Positions 50,702-60,819 of a stretch of 64,000 nt of DNA are shown here, in pieces; the first letter of the stretch is position 1; each line of letters opens with the position of its first letter. The stretch lies in assembly GCF_025961315.1 (NCBI RefSeq), contig NZ_JAOQNK010000001.1, forward strand, positions 5,580,001 to 5,644,000. The letters are read 5' to 3'. The stretch is from Sphingobacterium kitahiroshimense (GTDB lineage Bacteria > Bacteroidota > Bacteroidia > Sphingobacteriales > Sphingobacteriaceae). Under the pieces are notes generated by a model. The model saw nothing but the letters and a program-made list of their open reading frames with translations. It searched no databases and was not told the DNA's origin. Both the position numbers and the translations under genes were made by a program.

Positions 50702-51034
50702 ATGGAAAAGAACTTAAAAATAAATCCACCTTGCGATGATAGCTGCCCTGTTAGAGCGTCTTTAACTTTACTAGGTGGTAAATGGACATTAATGATATTG
50801 TTCCAGATCAACGAAGGTGTTATGCGGTATGGTGAATTGAAAAGGGCTGTTACTGGTATCAGTGAAAAAATGTTGATTCAAGAATTGAATATGCTTGTTG
50901 CAAATAGATTAGTTAGTAAAAAGGTCTATCCCGAAATCCCTCCTAAAGTAGAGTATACATTAACTGAATTAGGATTGAAGACTTTACCTATTGTCAATAA
51001 ACTAGCTGAATTCGGTTTAGAGAATTTGGTTTGA
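50702..51034 (+). CDS. HxlR family transcriptional regulator
   Basis: A 110-residue winged-helix protein with the HxlR pattern: conserved Cys in PPCDDSCPVRASLTLLGGKWTLMIL (about 8-33), RYGELKRAVTGISEKMLIQEL as recognition helix and PPKVEYTLTELG wing. The N-terminal cysteines suggest redox or aldehyde sensing, as in known HxlR members (YodB, HypR). It likely controls the divergent SnoaL-like gene and itself. Confidence 0.93.
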   Translation: MEKNLKINPPCDDSCPVRASLTLLGGKWTLMILFQINEGVMRYGELKRAVTGISEKMLIQELNMLVANRLVSKKVYPEIPPKVEYTLTELGLKTLPIVNKLAEFGLENLV

Positions 51035-51094
51035 TGATATGAGGCTAACAGAGATCAACACCGTTAAAAGAACAAACAATTTAGTAGTCAAATT

Positions 51095-51943
51095 ATGGAA
51101 ATTTTAAAATCTTTTGGACAGAAGAAGATAGGCTATGTAGAATTTGATACAACTATTCCATTTGATATTTTATCGCTGCCCTGTCAGATATCAGGAGATT
51201 GTTACATTATTTTCTTTGCCGGGATTGGAAGTACCGTTATTTCTGACTTTGTTGAGTATAAAGCAGAGCAGGATACATTGTTTTTTTTCAATATCGGTCA
51301 GCAATTTCGATTTGGCAATAATACTAGAGGGGAACTCGTGTATTTCAATCCGGGGTTTTACTGTATTGCCTTTCACGATAAAGAACTGACATGTGACGGT
51401 TTCCTATTCAATAATGTCTTCGAAACGCCGTCTATAACACTTACAATGGACGAGGGGATTTCATTCAGAAAGGTTATTGCCGAGATAAAACGGGAACTGA
51501 ACAGGGAAGATTACTGGACAGAGGAGATGGCAAGGACGAAACTCAAAGAACTCATCATTACTGCAAGCAGATCGTGGCTTGACCGCACCACGGACCAGAA
51601 ACGCATAGGAACAACGGAAGATGAGCTGAGCCGGAAATTCAGCCATTTGGTGGAAACAAATTACCAAAAAAATCACAGTGTTGCAGATTACGCAGAACTG
51701 CTCTTTATCAGTCCAAAGACCCTGAACAGAAAGATTGTAAGTGAAAAAGGAATATCCCCCAACACCATTATCAAAAACAGGATCATACTTCAGGCAAAGC
51801 GGCTACTGGTCAATACAGATATGACGGTAAAGGAAATCGCTGCCCAGCTTGGATATGATGACCAGTCCTATTTTATCCGTTTTTTCAAAATCCACACAGG
51901 GAAATCCCCTGTAGAATTTAAAAAAACAGCAATTCTCAAATAG
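51095..51943 (+). CDS. AraC family transcriptional regulator
   Basis: A 282-residue AraC protein: N-terminal sensor (about 1-120), then tandem HTHs SVADYAELLFISPKTLNRKI and MTVKEIAAQLGYDDQSYFIRFFKIHTG. It lies 60 bp after HxlR, perhaps co-transcribed, and 98 bp before osmC, which has its own promoter and is its plausible target. Confidence 0.93.
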   Translation: MEILKSFGQKKIGYVEFDTTIPFDILSLPCQISGDCYIIFFAGIGSTVISDFVEYKAEQDTLFFFNIGQQFRFGNNTRGELVYFNPGFYCIAFHDKELTCDGFLFNNVFETPSITLTMDEGISFRKVIAEIKRELNREDYWTEEMARTKLKELIITASRSWLDRTTDQKRIGTTEDELSRKFSHLVETNYQKNHSVADYAELLFISPKTLNRKIVSEKGISPNTIIKNRIILQAKRLLVNTDMTVKEIAAQLGYDDQSYFIRFFKIHTGKSPVEFKKTAILK

Positions 51944-51981
51944 CATTGGCAAAATGTCCTATACATTGTGACGTATGTCCA

Positions 51982-52012
51982 TTGTCTGTAAATTTTTACA
52001 CAGGTAACTTTG
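51982..52012 (+). promoter_or_regulatory. Promoter of osmC-like gene
   Basis: TTG at 51982-51984, 20 bp, TAACTTTG at 52005-52012, 29 bp before the start codon. Confidence 0.7.
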
Positions 52013-52041
52013 TACTGTTAATAATTTAAACAATAGATTTT

Positions 52042-52452
52042 ATGGAAACAAGTATTAAAGCCATTTGGCAAGGAAGTTTTAAACAAGGAAATGGAAAGTT
52101 GGATATAGCCACTTCCGAATTGAATAACGTAAGTTTCAAACCTTTTTTTGCAAAAAGTGATGGTAGCTTTACAAATCCGGAAGAATTGTTGGCTTCAGCT
52201 CACGCCTCATGTTATGGGATGGCATTAGCCTATATACTTTCAGAAAGCGGAATTTCTGCCGATAGTCTTGAAACGAGTGTTTCAATTGTAATGGAAAACA
52301 ATGTAATTAAGAGCTCGAACCTTAATCTTGAAGCCAAAATACCTGATATGGATAACGATCGTTTTCAGCAGTTTGCAGGCAAAGCCAAAGATATGTGTAC
52401 AATAGGAAATGCGCTTAATGTAGAGATTAATTTAAAGGCATCGCTGAAATAA
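52042..52452 (+). CDS. OsmC/Ohr family peroxiredoxin
   Basis: A 136-residue protein with both redox cysteines of the family: C57 in LLASAHASCYGMALAYIL and about C119 in DMCTIGNALNVEI. It reduces organic or lipid hydroperoxides in the cytoplasm. It is preceded by an AraC regulator and followed by a terminator, a decayed quinone reductase and an SDR, together an oxidant/electrophile response set. Confidence 0.93.
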   Translation: METSIKAIWQGSFKQGNGKLDIATSELNNVSFKPFFAKSDGSFTNPEELLASAHASCYGMALAYILSESGISADSLETSVSIVMENNVIKSSNLNLEAKIPDMDNDRFQQFAGKAKDMCTIGNALNVEINLKASLK

Positions 52453-52458
52453 AGCAAA

Positions 52459-52483
52459 GAAAGCCGTCGAAAAGACGGCTTTC
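52459..52483 (+). terminator. Terminator after osmC-like gene
   Basis: GAAAGCCGTC (52459-52468) pairs perfectly with GACGGCTTTC (52474-52483) over a 5-nt loop. The following T-run is weak. Confidence 0.75.
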
Positions 52484-52544
52484 ATTCCTTTTGCTTAGCT
52501 TAACCTCCTGGCAGGTTTAGTTGAAATAGGAAAAATAAAAAAGG

Positions 52545-53046
52545 CGATAAAGTGTTGATTTCTGCCGCATCTGTGGTGCAGGGCGTTACGCTACACAAAT
52601 TGCTAAACACTTTGGGTCTATGTAATTGGTACTTCATCAGCAAAAAAACAGAGAATTTGTTTTGCAAAATGGGGCATATGAACATATTCATTACACTTCA
52701 GGAAATTTTCAAGAAAGAGTTGCAGACGTTGGTTTTGTGTTAGATACTACTGGGGAGACACTATCTTAAAATCGTTAGATATATCAAAACAAGGTGGAAC
52801 AATTATTTCAATTGCAACGATGACTATTTCTAATAAAGAACTTGAAAAAGCAAAATCAAAAGAGGTGAATGTATCATCCTTATTTGTACACCCCTCTGGT
52901 GATGATATGTTGCAAATTGCACAGTTAATGGAAAAAGGAATTCTGAAATCAAAGGTTTAAAAAACATTTTATTTTGATGAAATGGGTGAGGCTCATTGCA
53001 TTTAGAAAAAGGTAGAACTGTTGGCAAAGTTGTGGTAAATATTTAA
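52545..53046 (+). pseudogene. Decayed zinc-type alcohol dehydrogenase / quinone oxidoreductase
   Basis: No single frame stays open, but the pieces in shifting frames spell one protein: DKVLISAAS, then GAGRYATQIAKHFG (nucleotide loop), FVLQNGAYEHI, NFQERVADVGFVLDTTG, GGTIISIATMTISNKELEKA, VSSLFVHPSGDDMLQIAQLM and LEKGRTVGKVVVNI. This is the C-terminal half of an MDR-family NADPH:quinone reductase with at least three frameshifts and no N-terminal half. It lies between the OsmC and SDR genes. Confidence 0.75.
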
Positions 53047-53092
53047 GTATAGTGCTGCTATAGAAAAATTTTAAAAATAAAGAAGAAAAAAA

Positions 53093-53857
53093 ATGAGTAC
53101 AAACAACAAAGTAGCCCTAGTAACAGGCGGTAGCCGCGGACTGGGTAAAGATATGTCAATTCAATTGGCAAAAAAAGGATTTGATGTGATATTAACCTAT
53201 CAAAACAACAAAGAAGCAGCTGAAAATGTAGTGAGTGAAATACAATCACTTGGAAAAAAAGCCGTGGCTTTGCAAATTGATGTAGCCCAGAGCAATAGTT
53301 TTGAATCCTTTGCAAACACTGTAAAAGAAACTTTAACCAATAGTTTTGGTACATCACAACTCCATTCACTTGTAAACAATGCGGGATCAGGAGCTTATGC
53401 CCCTTTTGAAAGCACAACTGAAGAAGAGTTTGACAATGTGGTGAACATTAATTTAAAAGCACCCTATTTTTTAACCCAAAAATTGCTTCCTGTTATAAGT
53501 GATGGTGGTAGTATTGTGAACATTTCGGCTGGTTTAGCAAGATTTTCTATGAATAACTATTCGGCTTATGCAATTGCAAAAGCAGGGGTAGAAAGTTTAA
53601 GTCGTTACCAAGCCCTGGAATTGAGTAGCAGAAAAATAAGGGTAAATACCGTTGCACCAGGGGCTACTGAAACAGATTTTGGTGGTGGAGCTATTCGTGA
53701 CAATAAAGAAGCAAATGATATGATTGCCAACCTCACAGCTTTAGGAAGAGTAGGATTACCCGATGATATTGGTAGCGTAGTGGCTTTCATTTGTAGCGAA
53801 GATGCAAAATGGATAAATGCTCAAAGAATTGAAGTATCAGGTGGATTTTATATCTAA
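53093..53857 (+). CDS. SDR family oxidoreductase
   Basis: A 254-residue classical SDR with intact motifs: TGGSRGLG (about 12-19), NNAG, serine in IVNISAGLARFS, YxxxK in YSAYAIAKAGVES and the terminal SGGFYI. It should be an active NAD(P)-dependent reductase, unlike the SDR at 129. The substrate is unknown; location with OsmC suggests carbonyl detoxification (inference). Confidence 0.95.
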   Translation: MSTNNKVALVTGGSRGLGKDMSIQLAKKGFDVILTYQNNKEAAENVVSEIQSLGKKAVALQIDVAQSNSFESFANTVKETLTNSFGTSQLHSLVNNAGSGAYAPFESTTEEEFDNVVNINLKAPYFLTQKLLPVISDGGSIVNISAGLARFSMNNYSAYAIAKAGVESLSRYQALELSSRKIRVNTVAPGATETDFGGGAIRDNKEANDMIANLTALGRVGLPDDIGSVVAFICSEDAKWINAQRIEVSGGFYI

Positions 53858-54006
53858 GCTTTTTTAAAAAATATACTAAGTGAATAAATATCTATGCCTT
53901 TAAAGTATCGAAAAAATCAAACCGAAGCCCCAAGAGAACAACTTTAAAAATGCTTTGTTTGATATTAAAAAAGGGCATGACTTTTTTTACATTATAAACT
54001 GCATGA

Positions 54007-54036
54007 AGCCTAAATATACGAGATTTAGGCTTTTTT
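54007..54036 (+). terminator. Rho-independent terminator
   Basis: AGCCTAAAT (54007-54015) pairs with ATTTAGGCT (54023-54031) followed by a T-run (54031-54036). It separates the cargo from rteC. Confidence 0.85.
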
Positions 54037-54074
54037 CATTAGTGCCACAAACATCAAGATTTTAAGATAAATGA

Positions 54075-54890
54075 ATGGACAAATTTTACAATGAAACACT
54101 ATGTAAGCTGGAAGTGGAAATTAGGGAGTTAGAGTTTGAAACCGATTGCCCAATACAAAGGATTGAAACTGTTATGCCTATTATCATAAAATGTCTTTCC
54201 GAATTGAAAGAATACGTTTTAAAAAACGGATTTAAGAATATTGAAGAGGAAATCCACTTTTTCAAAAATCTGAAACCTACTATTGTTTCAAAACTAATTT
54301 ACTATAATGCCATTTATAAAATCGAAACAAAGAAGCCCAATGATGCAAAAGCTATTCAGAAATATCTAAGAGAAGAATTGAAAAAACTAAAAAGGTATTT
54401 TGACAACAATCTCGAATTTTATAAATACTACCGAACAAAAAATTCATTTATTGACGAAAAGTTGTTTGTTCGGGGGAAACACGATATAAAATTAAGTTTG
54501 GATACCGTTTATTTTGAAACCGACCATAGATTTTCCACCTCCCACGATTATAAAGTGTCAAAGATTATTGCCAATGACCTCATACAGCTATATCTCGAAG
54601 ACCAACTAAATAATAATATTCAGAAAAAATATAACAGTTTCCCTTTAAGTTGGTCAGGCAATAAAACAGCATTAACCGAATTGATTTATGCACTATATTC
54701 ACAAGGTGCATTTGGTAATGCAGACATCAAAGTCATCGCCAAAACATTTGAAAGTACATTCAATATCAGTTTGGGCGACTTTTATCATACATTTATGGAA
54801 CTTAAATCCCGAAAAATAAACCGAACTAAATTCCTTGACAGTTTACGGGATGCTTTGATTAAGAAAATGGACGAACAGGACGAAATGTAG
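54075..54890 (+). CDS. rteC: RteC domain-containing regulator
   Basis: A 271-residue helical protein of the RteC family: VEIRELEFETDCPIQRIE, LKRYFDNNLEFYKYYRTKNSFIDEKLFVRG (split over about 110-142) and C-terminal LSWSGNKTALTELIYALYSQGAF with DNA-binding-like helices. In CTnDOT RteC switches on excision genes. No rteA or rteB sensor-regulator pair was found in this window, so its trigger may differ. It is convergent with the giant methylase gene, with only 13 bp between them. Confidence 0.9.
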   Translation: MDKFYNETLCKLEVEIRELEFETDCPIQRIETVMPIIIKCLSELKEYVLKNGFKNIEEEIHFFKNLKPTIVSKLIYYNAIYKIETKKPNDAKAIQKYLREELKKLKRYFDNNLEFYKYYRTKNSFIDEKLFVRGKHDIKLSLDTVYFETDHRFSTSHDYKVSKIIANDLIQLYLEDQLNNNIQKKYNSFPLSWSGNKTALTELIYALYSQGAFGNADIKVIAKTFESTFNISLGDFYHTFMELKSRKINRTKFLDSLRDALIKKMDEQDEM

Positions 54891-54903
54891 TAGATACTAC
54901 CTA

Positions 54904-57900
54904 CTACAATACCCCACGAGGTAAGTGAATACCTTTTGTCCGTACAATACTCTCCGAATTATTTGAAGTTTCTATTGGTTTTTCGGTCTGCTCCACTTCT
55001 TCTTTAGGTTCCAACGTGATAGACAACTGTATCTTCCGTTCAACGGCAGCCAGTTCCGTTTTGAGTTCACTTAATCGGGTTTCCTTAGACCACGTACCGT
55101 TTATCACTTCCTGAAGAACAGGTAAATCTTTTTGTATTTCCTTTATTTTCTTTTGCTCCTGATCTAAATAACCGGGCAATTTCTCCAGTGCGTTAAGGAA
55201 GTTCGTAGCTGCCAGTTTTTCATCTTTAGCGATGATACCGTTGTTGTAGGTATATTTGATATTGCCCTCACCTTGTACCAAAAAGCGGTTTACTCGCATA
55301 TCCACTCCCTCTTTTTCAGACATTTCAGTTTTGACCAATAAGGTAAAACCGTACAGGCTTCCTATTTCTTCATACTGACCTCCGGTGCGGGCTTTGTCCG
55401 CAAGCTGGTTGAGCTTTGTACCAATTTGCTTAATATCCGCATTGCGCGGTAATCCGTCGAGCAGAACAGGGTTTGCAACTGTGCCGTCCGAATGCTTTTG
55501 AATACGCCCTTGCAGATTATTCCAATCAAGGCTCATACGGTCAAAGCGGGATAGGGCTTTATCAAGTTCAGCCGTATAGTCTTCCAATTTGTACTTCGCA
55601 CTATACTTTGAACGGTTGAACGCCTGTTTTTCGCTTTCTAATCCCGTAATCTGTTTTTCTAATTTAGCTTTATCCAGCAGGTCGGTATTTCCTGATAGGA
55701 TAGCCACATATTCCGAAAAATTCATTCCCGATTTTTCATCCATACTTCCTTCGTCAATGGTTCGTTTGCCAAGGTTATTGTTTTTTAATTGGTCTATAAA
55801 AAGTTGTTTGTTATAAAGCAGATTGAACTTATAACTATCCAATGATTTTTCTACAGCATAGATAATTACATCAACTTTATTGTTGGCAAAGAATTTTGCA
55901 ATTTCATTGCCTTTGCGAACAGCTCTGCCATCGCGTTGGGCAAGGTCACTTGGTCGCCACGGCGTATCAAGATGATGAACAGCAACAGCTCTTTTTTGTG
56001 CATTTACACCCGTCCCAAGCATACTCGTAGAACCAAAAAGCACACGAATTTTCCCTTCGTTCATTCCTTTGATAAGTTCCTTACGTTGCTTATCATTTTT
56101 GGCTTCCTGTATAAAACGGACTTCTTGTGCAGGCAAACCGTGGTCTTCTACAAGTTTGCGTTTAATTTCGGAATAAACATTCCATTCATTGGGCTTGTAA
56201 GTTCCCAAATCAGAAAAAACGAACTGCGTTCCTTTCTGTGCATTGTATTGGTTGTAATATTTAGCAATAGTTGCAGTACAATGCGAAGCTTTGCTATTGG
56301 GATGGTCTTCATAAATACCGCTTACCATTCGCATATCCAACGACATTTTGCGGGCGTAATCCGTAGCAATGAGCATCTTCGCTTTTTCTTCACTTTGCGA
56401 TAAAGGAGGTCTTCCGAGCAACTCGGCATTTCCTGTTTTGGCAAACTCCATTAACTTTTTGATAAAATCTTCCTGGTCTGGAGTAGGTGGTATGTTATAA
56501 AGAACCTCGTTCTTGTTGGGGCGGTCAATGCCTATATCTTTTGCCGTTCGGTAATCTGTAATTTCGGAATAGAATTGAGCCAGTTCCGGCACTTTGATAA
56601 AGTAGCGGAAACGCTCTTTTGCCACAATATTATTGGCAACCGAAAATTCATAATCGGTCGTTTTTCTTGCGTAAATAGCTGCCCAAGCATCAAAAGAATG
56701 AATGCCCTGCTTTTCCATTGCTCTTGGTCGCAGGTATTTAAACAAAAGGTACAATTCCGTCAAAGAATTGCTGATAGTTGTTCCCGAAAGAAAAGTGGCT
56801 CCCATATCCGCATTGGTACGTTCCTGAATGGTACGAATGGCAAAAAGAAGGTTCATTGCTTTTAGGCTTCCGTCCACATTGCCCAATCCCGCAACCCTTG
56901 AATGCCTTGTGTTAAACATCAGATTTTTGAATTGATGGCTTTCGTCCACAAACAAATGGTCAATGCCCATCATCTTAAAATCCACAATATCATCTTTGCG
57001 GTTATCAATATCGTGCTGCAGGGTTTTCAGTTTTACTTCGAGATTTTCTTTTCGTTTGATTACCCCAGCAAGCATTCCTCTGGTAACTTCTTTGCCTTGC
57101 GATTGCAACGCATCGAGGTTTCGTTCTACACTATCTAATTCGATTTGGAGAATTTCCTTTTGCATTTCGGGTGATTGCGGTATCATTCCGAATTGGTCGT
57201 GTGTGAGGATGACGCAATCCCAATCGTTGTTTTTAATATCGCCAAATATCCGTAGACGTTTTTGAGGTGTAAAATCTTCTTTGCCCGGAAACAGGATTTT
57301 GGCGTGAGGATAAGCAGTTCGGTAAGCTTCGGCAATTTCGTGAACATTGCTTTTCAGCCCGATAATCATCGGTTTGTGGGCTAATCCCAAACGCTTCATT
57401 TCCTGTGCAGCTGTACACATAACCAAAGTTTTTCCTGCACCAACTTCGTGGTCGCAGATAGCACCGTTGTTCAGTTTTATCATCCAAACTGTGTCCTTTT
57501 GGCTCGAATACAGGTCTTCAATGCCCAATGCCTTACGATCTAAGCCCGGAAAGTCCTGATGCATTCCATCATAGTTTGGTCGGACAAAACAGTTAAAAGT
57601 ATCGTTGTATTGATCGGTCAGCCTGCTTTTAAATTCAACATTTTGAGCGTGGAGCCATTCGGTAAAGGCGGTACGGATTTCATCAATTTTGGTGTTCGCC
57701 ATTTGTATGGCTTCCATATCCCGCACCTTGACCTCTTGATCGCCAACCGTAATTTTTTTGGTAATATCAGGCGTAGTATTGACAAGGGCGTGTTTGAGAA
57801 AGGCAATCCCGTCAAACGTTCTGCTTTCAGCTTTGACAGCGTATTTCTCCCATATATGCAAATTCTTACTGTCGCACTTTACTGAAAAGTCATCGGAGCT

Positions 57901-60327
57901 TTCAGAATAATGAACCAGTACGTCCGTATCAAAAAGATGTGAAGCAAAGCGGGCATAAATGCCAGTGGGTATCCAGCGTTCGCCCAAATTAAAATCGAGT
58001 TCCTCAAACTCAATTCGTCTCGGTCGCGCTTCTTCTAAAACGGTAAGGCTTGCTTTGGCTTCCACATCATCGGGATTGAGTTCGAGGGAAGCTTTGACCT
58101 GTTGGGCTTTTTCAACTACATTACCTGCAATCCAGCTTTCGGCTATTTCGTATTCCCTTTGCAGAGGATTGTAGTAAATGCGACCGTGTAAGGCTTCTTT
58201 CAGGGCATCGTCCGTCATACCGCTGATTTCGGAAATATAGTCCAAATCCACGTTTCCGTATTTATTCAGCGAAGCCGCCAACGCTTCTTCGGGATTGTCC
58301 GTTGTTATGGTTAAGGTGGAGAAACTTACAGGACGGCTGAATATATCCGCTTTGTGTTCCACACCACCAACAACACGTTCCAAATAAGGGATTTCCTTGC
58401 CGGAGCTATCCGTTTTGATGAGCTTGATATTATCGGCACTGTTGAGGTTGCCGTACTGTTTGGTAAAGGCATCGTAAAGACTGTTCAGGGTTTCCCGTTC
58501 TTCCTTGTATACGGTCTGAAACTTTGCCTCTTTATTGTAAAGATCTTGGTAAACATCACGTACAGCAATGTACGCTTCGGCTCTTGCTTTCTGTAAGGTC
58601 GGTAAAGCTAAAGGGTGGAAAACTGCCGTACCGTCTGATGTATCTACATCTTGCAGATGACCAACCCAACCATTATCCACAACAAGGCAATCGTTACGGT
58701 GGTACGATTGCAGTTCGCCTATATAAGGAGCAGGTTCGGGAATAGTATTGGGAACGGCTGGCTTATCAGCTTGGCCATTCCCGTTTATTTGTGAAAACAG
58801 GTCGCCGATAGCTTCCTGTTTTTTGTCATTAGTAGATGTACTTCCATTGGTAGCTCTATTAGTAACAGGGGGCGTATAAGGTTGCTGCATCGCACTACTG
58901 AACAGGTCAGGTTGGCGACCTATTGCACCTCTTCTTTTGTTGGTGCTTTGCCTTTTAACTTGTGTCGTTCTTTTGGGTGGAGCAGCAACCATTACTGGTT
59001 CGTTCGCATTCTCAAACAGGTCGAAAATGCTTAGTTGCTTTAATTCCTGCGGACTTTCCCGATTGATTATAGGAACAGATAAAGATTGTATTTCCGGTTG
59101 AATGGTTACAGGTTCGATAACCGGAGGTGTAACCGTTGGTTCAATCGGAATTTGTATTAAAGGTTCATCGTTCCGTTCGCCTTTGTAGAAATTCAAATTC
59201 AGATGCTTGCCAAAATCTTCGGAAAGCATTTGTTTGAGGTCTTTGGCAATTCCGGCAATGCCGTCTTTGTGCGTATAAATGAGTGCAGGTTGTCCGTATG
59301 GGTCGGTGTCTAATTTCCGGTCGGTATGTACAATTCTTGTGCTGTCCTGAAAGAGTGCATTGCTAGGCGTATTGTATTCCGTTTGCCTGCTTTGGCAAAA
59401 CAGATCTTCCCTTTCAGTCAGACTTTGTTTTGCTCTGTTCTTTTGCAGGATAATCAAATCACTACCAACTTCTGTTCCTGCATATTCGGTAAACAAGTTA
59501 TTAGGCAATCGGACAACCGAAACCAAATTGTTATCCTGCATCAACGCCCTGCGTATCGGTTCGTTCTTCGGGCTGTTCAGAATACCCTGTGAAGTAATAT
59601 AAGCCAGCAAACCGCCCTCACGGAGCATATCGGTACCTTTCAGAAAGAAGTAATTGTGAATGCTTCGGGCTGCCTGTATTTTTGCACTGTCCTTACTTCG
59701 GGAATAGGAAAGGTCGAAAACAGAAGTGTCGCCGAATGGAATGTTACTTGCTACGACATCGTAGCTGTTCTGTTCCTTTTCGGGGATTTCTTCAAAACCG
59801 CTTATACGGATTATGCCTTCGGGATAAAGCTGTTTTAAAATCTTGCCTGTCAGCAAATCCTTTTCATAGGCAGTAACATTGACTTTTTGGTTTTCCGAAA
59901 GGGATTGGATGAATGAGCCGATACCTGCCGAGGGGTCGAGGAATTTATCAATGTTCAAACCGCTATCTCGCAAGGTTTCGGAAATCGCATCTATGACCTG
60001 TGGCGGGGTATAAAAAGCCGTCAGTACGGAGTTTTTCATACTATCCACATACCTGCGGTATTGCTTTTCGTCTTCTGAATTTTCTTTGAGTAGCTGGTGG
60101 AGTTCCTGCGTAATCGGAAAAAGGTCGTGTTCTGTTTTTCTCCAATTATTGATGTCTATTTCGTTCGCTATGGGGTTCAACACGAATTTAAGACCGCCAA
60201 ATCCGCTGTATTGCATCATTAGCAGTCTTTCGCCTACGAAGGCTTGTCGTTTCTCCTTTTCCAGTTTAAAAGCAATTCGCAGGGCATCAATGTTCTGTTG
60301 GAGATGTTGCTTCTTACTGAAGCCCAT
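54904..60327 (-). CDS. Giant N6-adenine methylase-helicase fusion of ICEs
   Basis: A 1807-residue protein. The N-terminal methylase part has TAFYTPPQVID, SAM motif LDPSAGIGSF (about 129-138) and catalytic variant NIPFGD (about 193-198). A disordered Pro/Thr-rich linker spans about 395-540. The C-terminal SF2 helicase has Walker A DHEVGAGKTLVM (about 958), DESH in LFVDESHQF (about 1126) and motif VI LAQRDGRAVRKGN (about 1464), then coiled coils. Such proteins are a standard part of Bacteroidota ICEs and plasmids and may protect the element from restriction; no nuclease motif was seen. Confidence 0.92.
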   Translation of the reverse strand: MGFSKKQHLQQNIDALRIAFKLEKEKRQAFVGERLLMMQYSGFGGLKFVLNPIANEIDINNWRKTEHDLFPITQELHQLLKENSEDEKQYRRYVDSMKNSVLTAFYTPPQVIDAISETLRDSGLNIDKFLDPSAGIGSFIQSLSENQKVNVTAYEKDLLTGKILKQLYPEGIIRISGFEEIPEKEQNSYDVVASNIPFGDTSVFDLSYSRSKDSAKIQAARSIHNYFFLKGTDMLREGGLLAYITSQGILNSPKNEPIRRALMQDNNLVSVVRLPNNLFTEYAGTEVGSDLIILQKNRAKQSLTEREDLFCQSRQTEYNTPSNALFQDSTRIVHTDRKLDTDPYGQPALIYTHKDGIAGIAKDLKQMLSEDFGKHLNLNFYKGERNDEPLIQIPIEPTVTPPVIEPVTIQPEIQSLSVPIINRESPQELKQLSIFDLFENANEPVMVAAPPKRTTQVKRQSTNKRRGAIGRQPDLFSSAMQQPYTPPVTNRATNGSTSTNDKKQEAIGDLFSQINGNGQADKPAVPNTIPEPAPYIGELQSYHRNDCLVVDNGWVGHLQDVDTSDGTAVFHPLALPTLQKARAEAYIAVRDVYQDLYNKEAKFQTVYKEERETLNSLYDAFTKQYGNLNSADNIKLIKTDSSGKEIPYLERVVGGVEHKADIFSRPVSFSTLTITTDNPEEALAASLNKYGNVDLDYISEISGMTDDALKEALHGRIYYNPLQREYEIAESWIAGNVVEKAQQVKASLELNPDDVEAKASLTVLEEARPRRIEFEELDFNLGERWIPTGIYARFASHLFDTDVLVHYSESSDDFSVKCDSKNLHIWEKYAVKAESRTFDGIAFLKHALVNTTPDITKKITVGDQEVKVRDMEAIQMANTKIDEIRTAFTEWLHAQNVEFKSRLTDQYNDTFNCFVRPNYDGMHQDFPGLDRKALGIEDLYSSQKDTVWMIKLNNGAICDHEVGAGKTLVMCTAAQEMKRLGLAHKPMIIGLKSNVHEIAEAYRTAYPHAKILFPGKEDFTPQKRLRIFGDIKNNDWDCVILTHDQFGMIPQSPEMQKEILQIELDSVERNLDALQSQGKEVTRGMLAGVIKRKENLEVKLKTLQHDIDNRKDDIVDFKMMGIDHLFVDESHQFKNLMFNTRHSRVAGLGNVDGSLKAMNLLFAIRTIQERTNADMGATFLSGTTISNSLTELYLLFKYLRPRAMEKQGIHSFDAWAAIYARKTTDYEFSVANNIVAKERFRYFIKVPELAQFYSEITDYRTAKDIGIDRPNKNEVLYNIPPTPDQEDFIKKLMEFAKTGNAELLGRPPLSQSEEKAKMLIATDYARKMSLDMRMVSGIYEDHPNSKASHCTATIAKYYNQYNAQKGTQFVFSDLGTYKPNEWNVYSEIKRKLVEDHGLPAQEVRFIQEAKNDKQRKELIKGMNEGKIRVLFGSTSMLGTGVNAQKRAVAVHHLDTPWRPSDLAQRDGRAVRKGNEIAKFFANNKVDVIIYAVEKSLDSYKFNLLYNKQLFIDQLKNNNLGKRTIDEGSMDEKSGMNFSEYVAILSGNTDLLDKAKLEKQITGLESEKQAFNRSKYSAKYKLEDYTAELDKALSRFDRMSLDWNNLQGRIQKHSDGTVANPVLLDGLPRNADIKQIGTKLNQLADKARTGGQYEEIGSLYGFTLLVKTEMSEKEGVDMRVNRFLVQGEGNIKYTYNNGIIAKDEKLAATNFLNALEKLPGYLDQEQKKIKEIQKDLPVLQEVINGTWSKETRLSELKTELAAVERKIQLSITLEPKEEVEQTEKPIETSNNSESIVRTKGIHLPRGVL

Positions 60328-60751
60328 TTTCCTCTATCCATATTGCGATGGTTCCGGTTATTTCGGTATAGAGTAGGTCAAACTCATAACCGTATGCAAA
60401 ATCATCGGTTAGTTCATAGCCGGAGAATACAGGCTCGCAAACAATAAACATTTTAAGGGCAAACGGTCGCAGTTCCTCATCAGCCAATATGGTATCAAAC
60501 TCATTGCATACCACCTGAAAAACAGTGTCGAATTTGGAGAAGTGCAAGCCCTCAAACAGAATGTAGTTGGCTATCTCGTTGCATTGTTCAACTGCATTTC
60601 CCGAACTAAAAGCACCCTCGTAGGTATTGGTAGCCCACGAAGAACGTTGCTCAATAAATTTTTGGTCGTTTGCTTTTTCGGGGAAGCTGGTGTTTAATAA
60701 TTCTTGCAGTCGTAACCTGAAATACGATAAGTCTTTTTGCTGTGTATCCAT
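60314..60751 (-). CDS. DUF1896 domain-containing protein
   Basis: A 145-residue acidic protein: LSYFRLRLQELLNTSFPEKAND and the NAVEQCNEIANYILFEGLHFSKFDTV block typical of DUF1896. It overlaps the methylase-helicase start by 14 bp, so the two are co-translated. The role is unknown; it is regularly the partner of that giant gene. A 35-bp motif copy lies 69 bp upstream. Confidence 0.9.
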   Translation of the reverse strand: MDTQQKDLSYFRLRLQELLNTSFPEKANDQKFIEQRSSWATNTYEGAFSSGNAVEQCNEIANYILFEGLHFSKFDTVFQVVCNEFDTILADEELRPFALKMFIVCEPVFSGYELTDDFAYGYEFDLLYTEITGTIAIWIEENGLQ

Positions 60752-60782
60752 ACTATGATTTGTTTTAGAATTTTACTTGAAG

Positions 60783-60794
60783 ACTAAAATTATA
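60783..60794 (-). promoter_or_regulatory. TATAATTTTAGT element before DUF1896
   Basis: The same 12-mer lies downstream of the 35-bp motif before traA (42146-42135). It may be part of a shared promoter. Confidence 0.45.
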
Positions 60795-60819
60795 GCAGTA
60801 GATAAGCCCCTTTGCAGAA

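Noticed and set aside
54904..60327. Giant methylase-helicase considered as a BREX PglX/DISARM-type defence gene
   Set aside because: No partner genes (PglZ, BrxC, DrmB and others) nearby; the domain order and the DUF1896 partner are those of the ordinary ICE gene.
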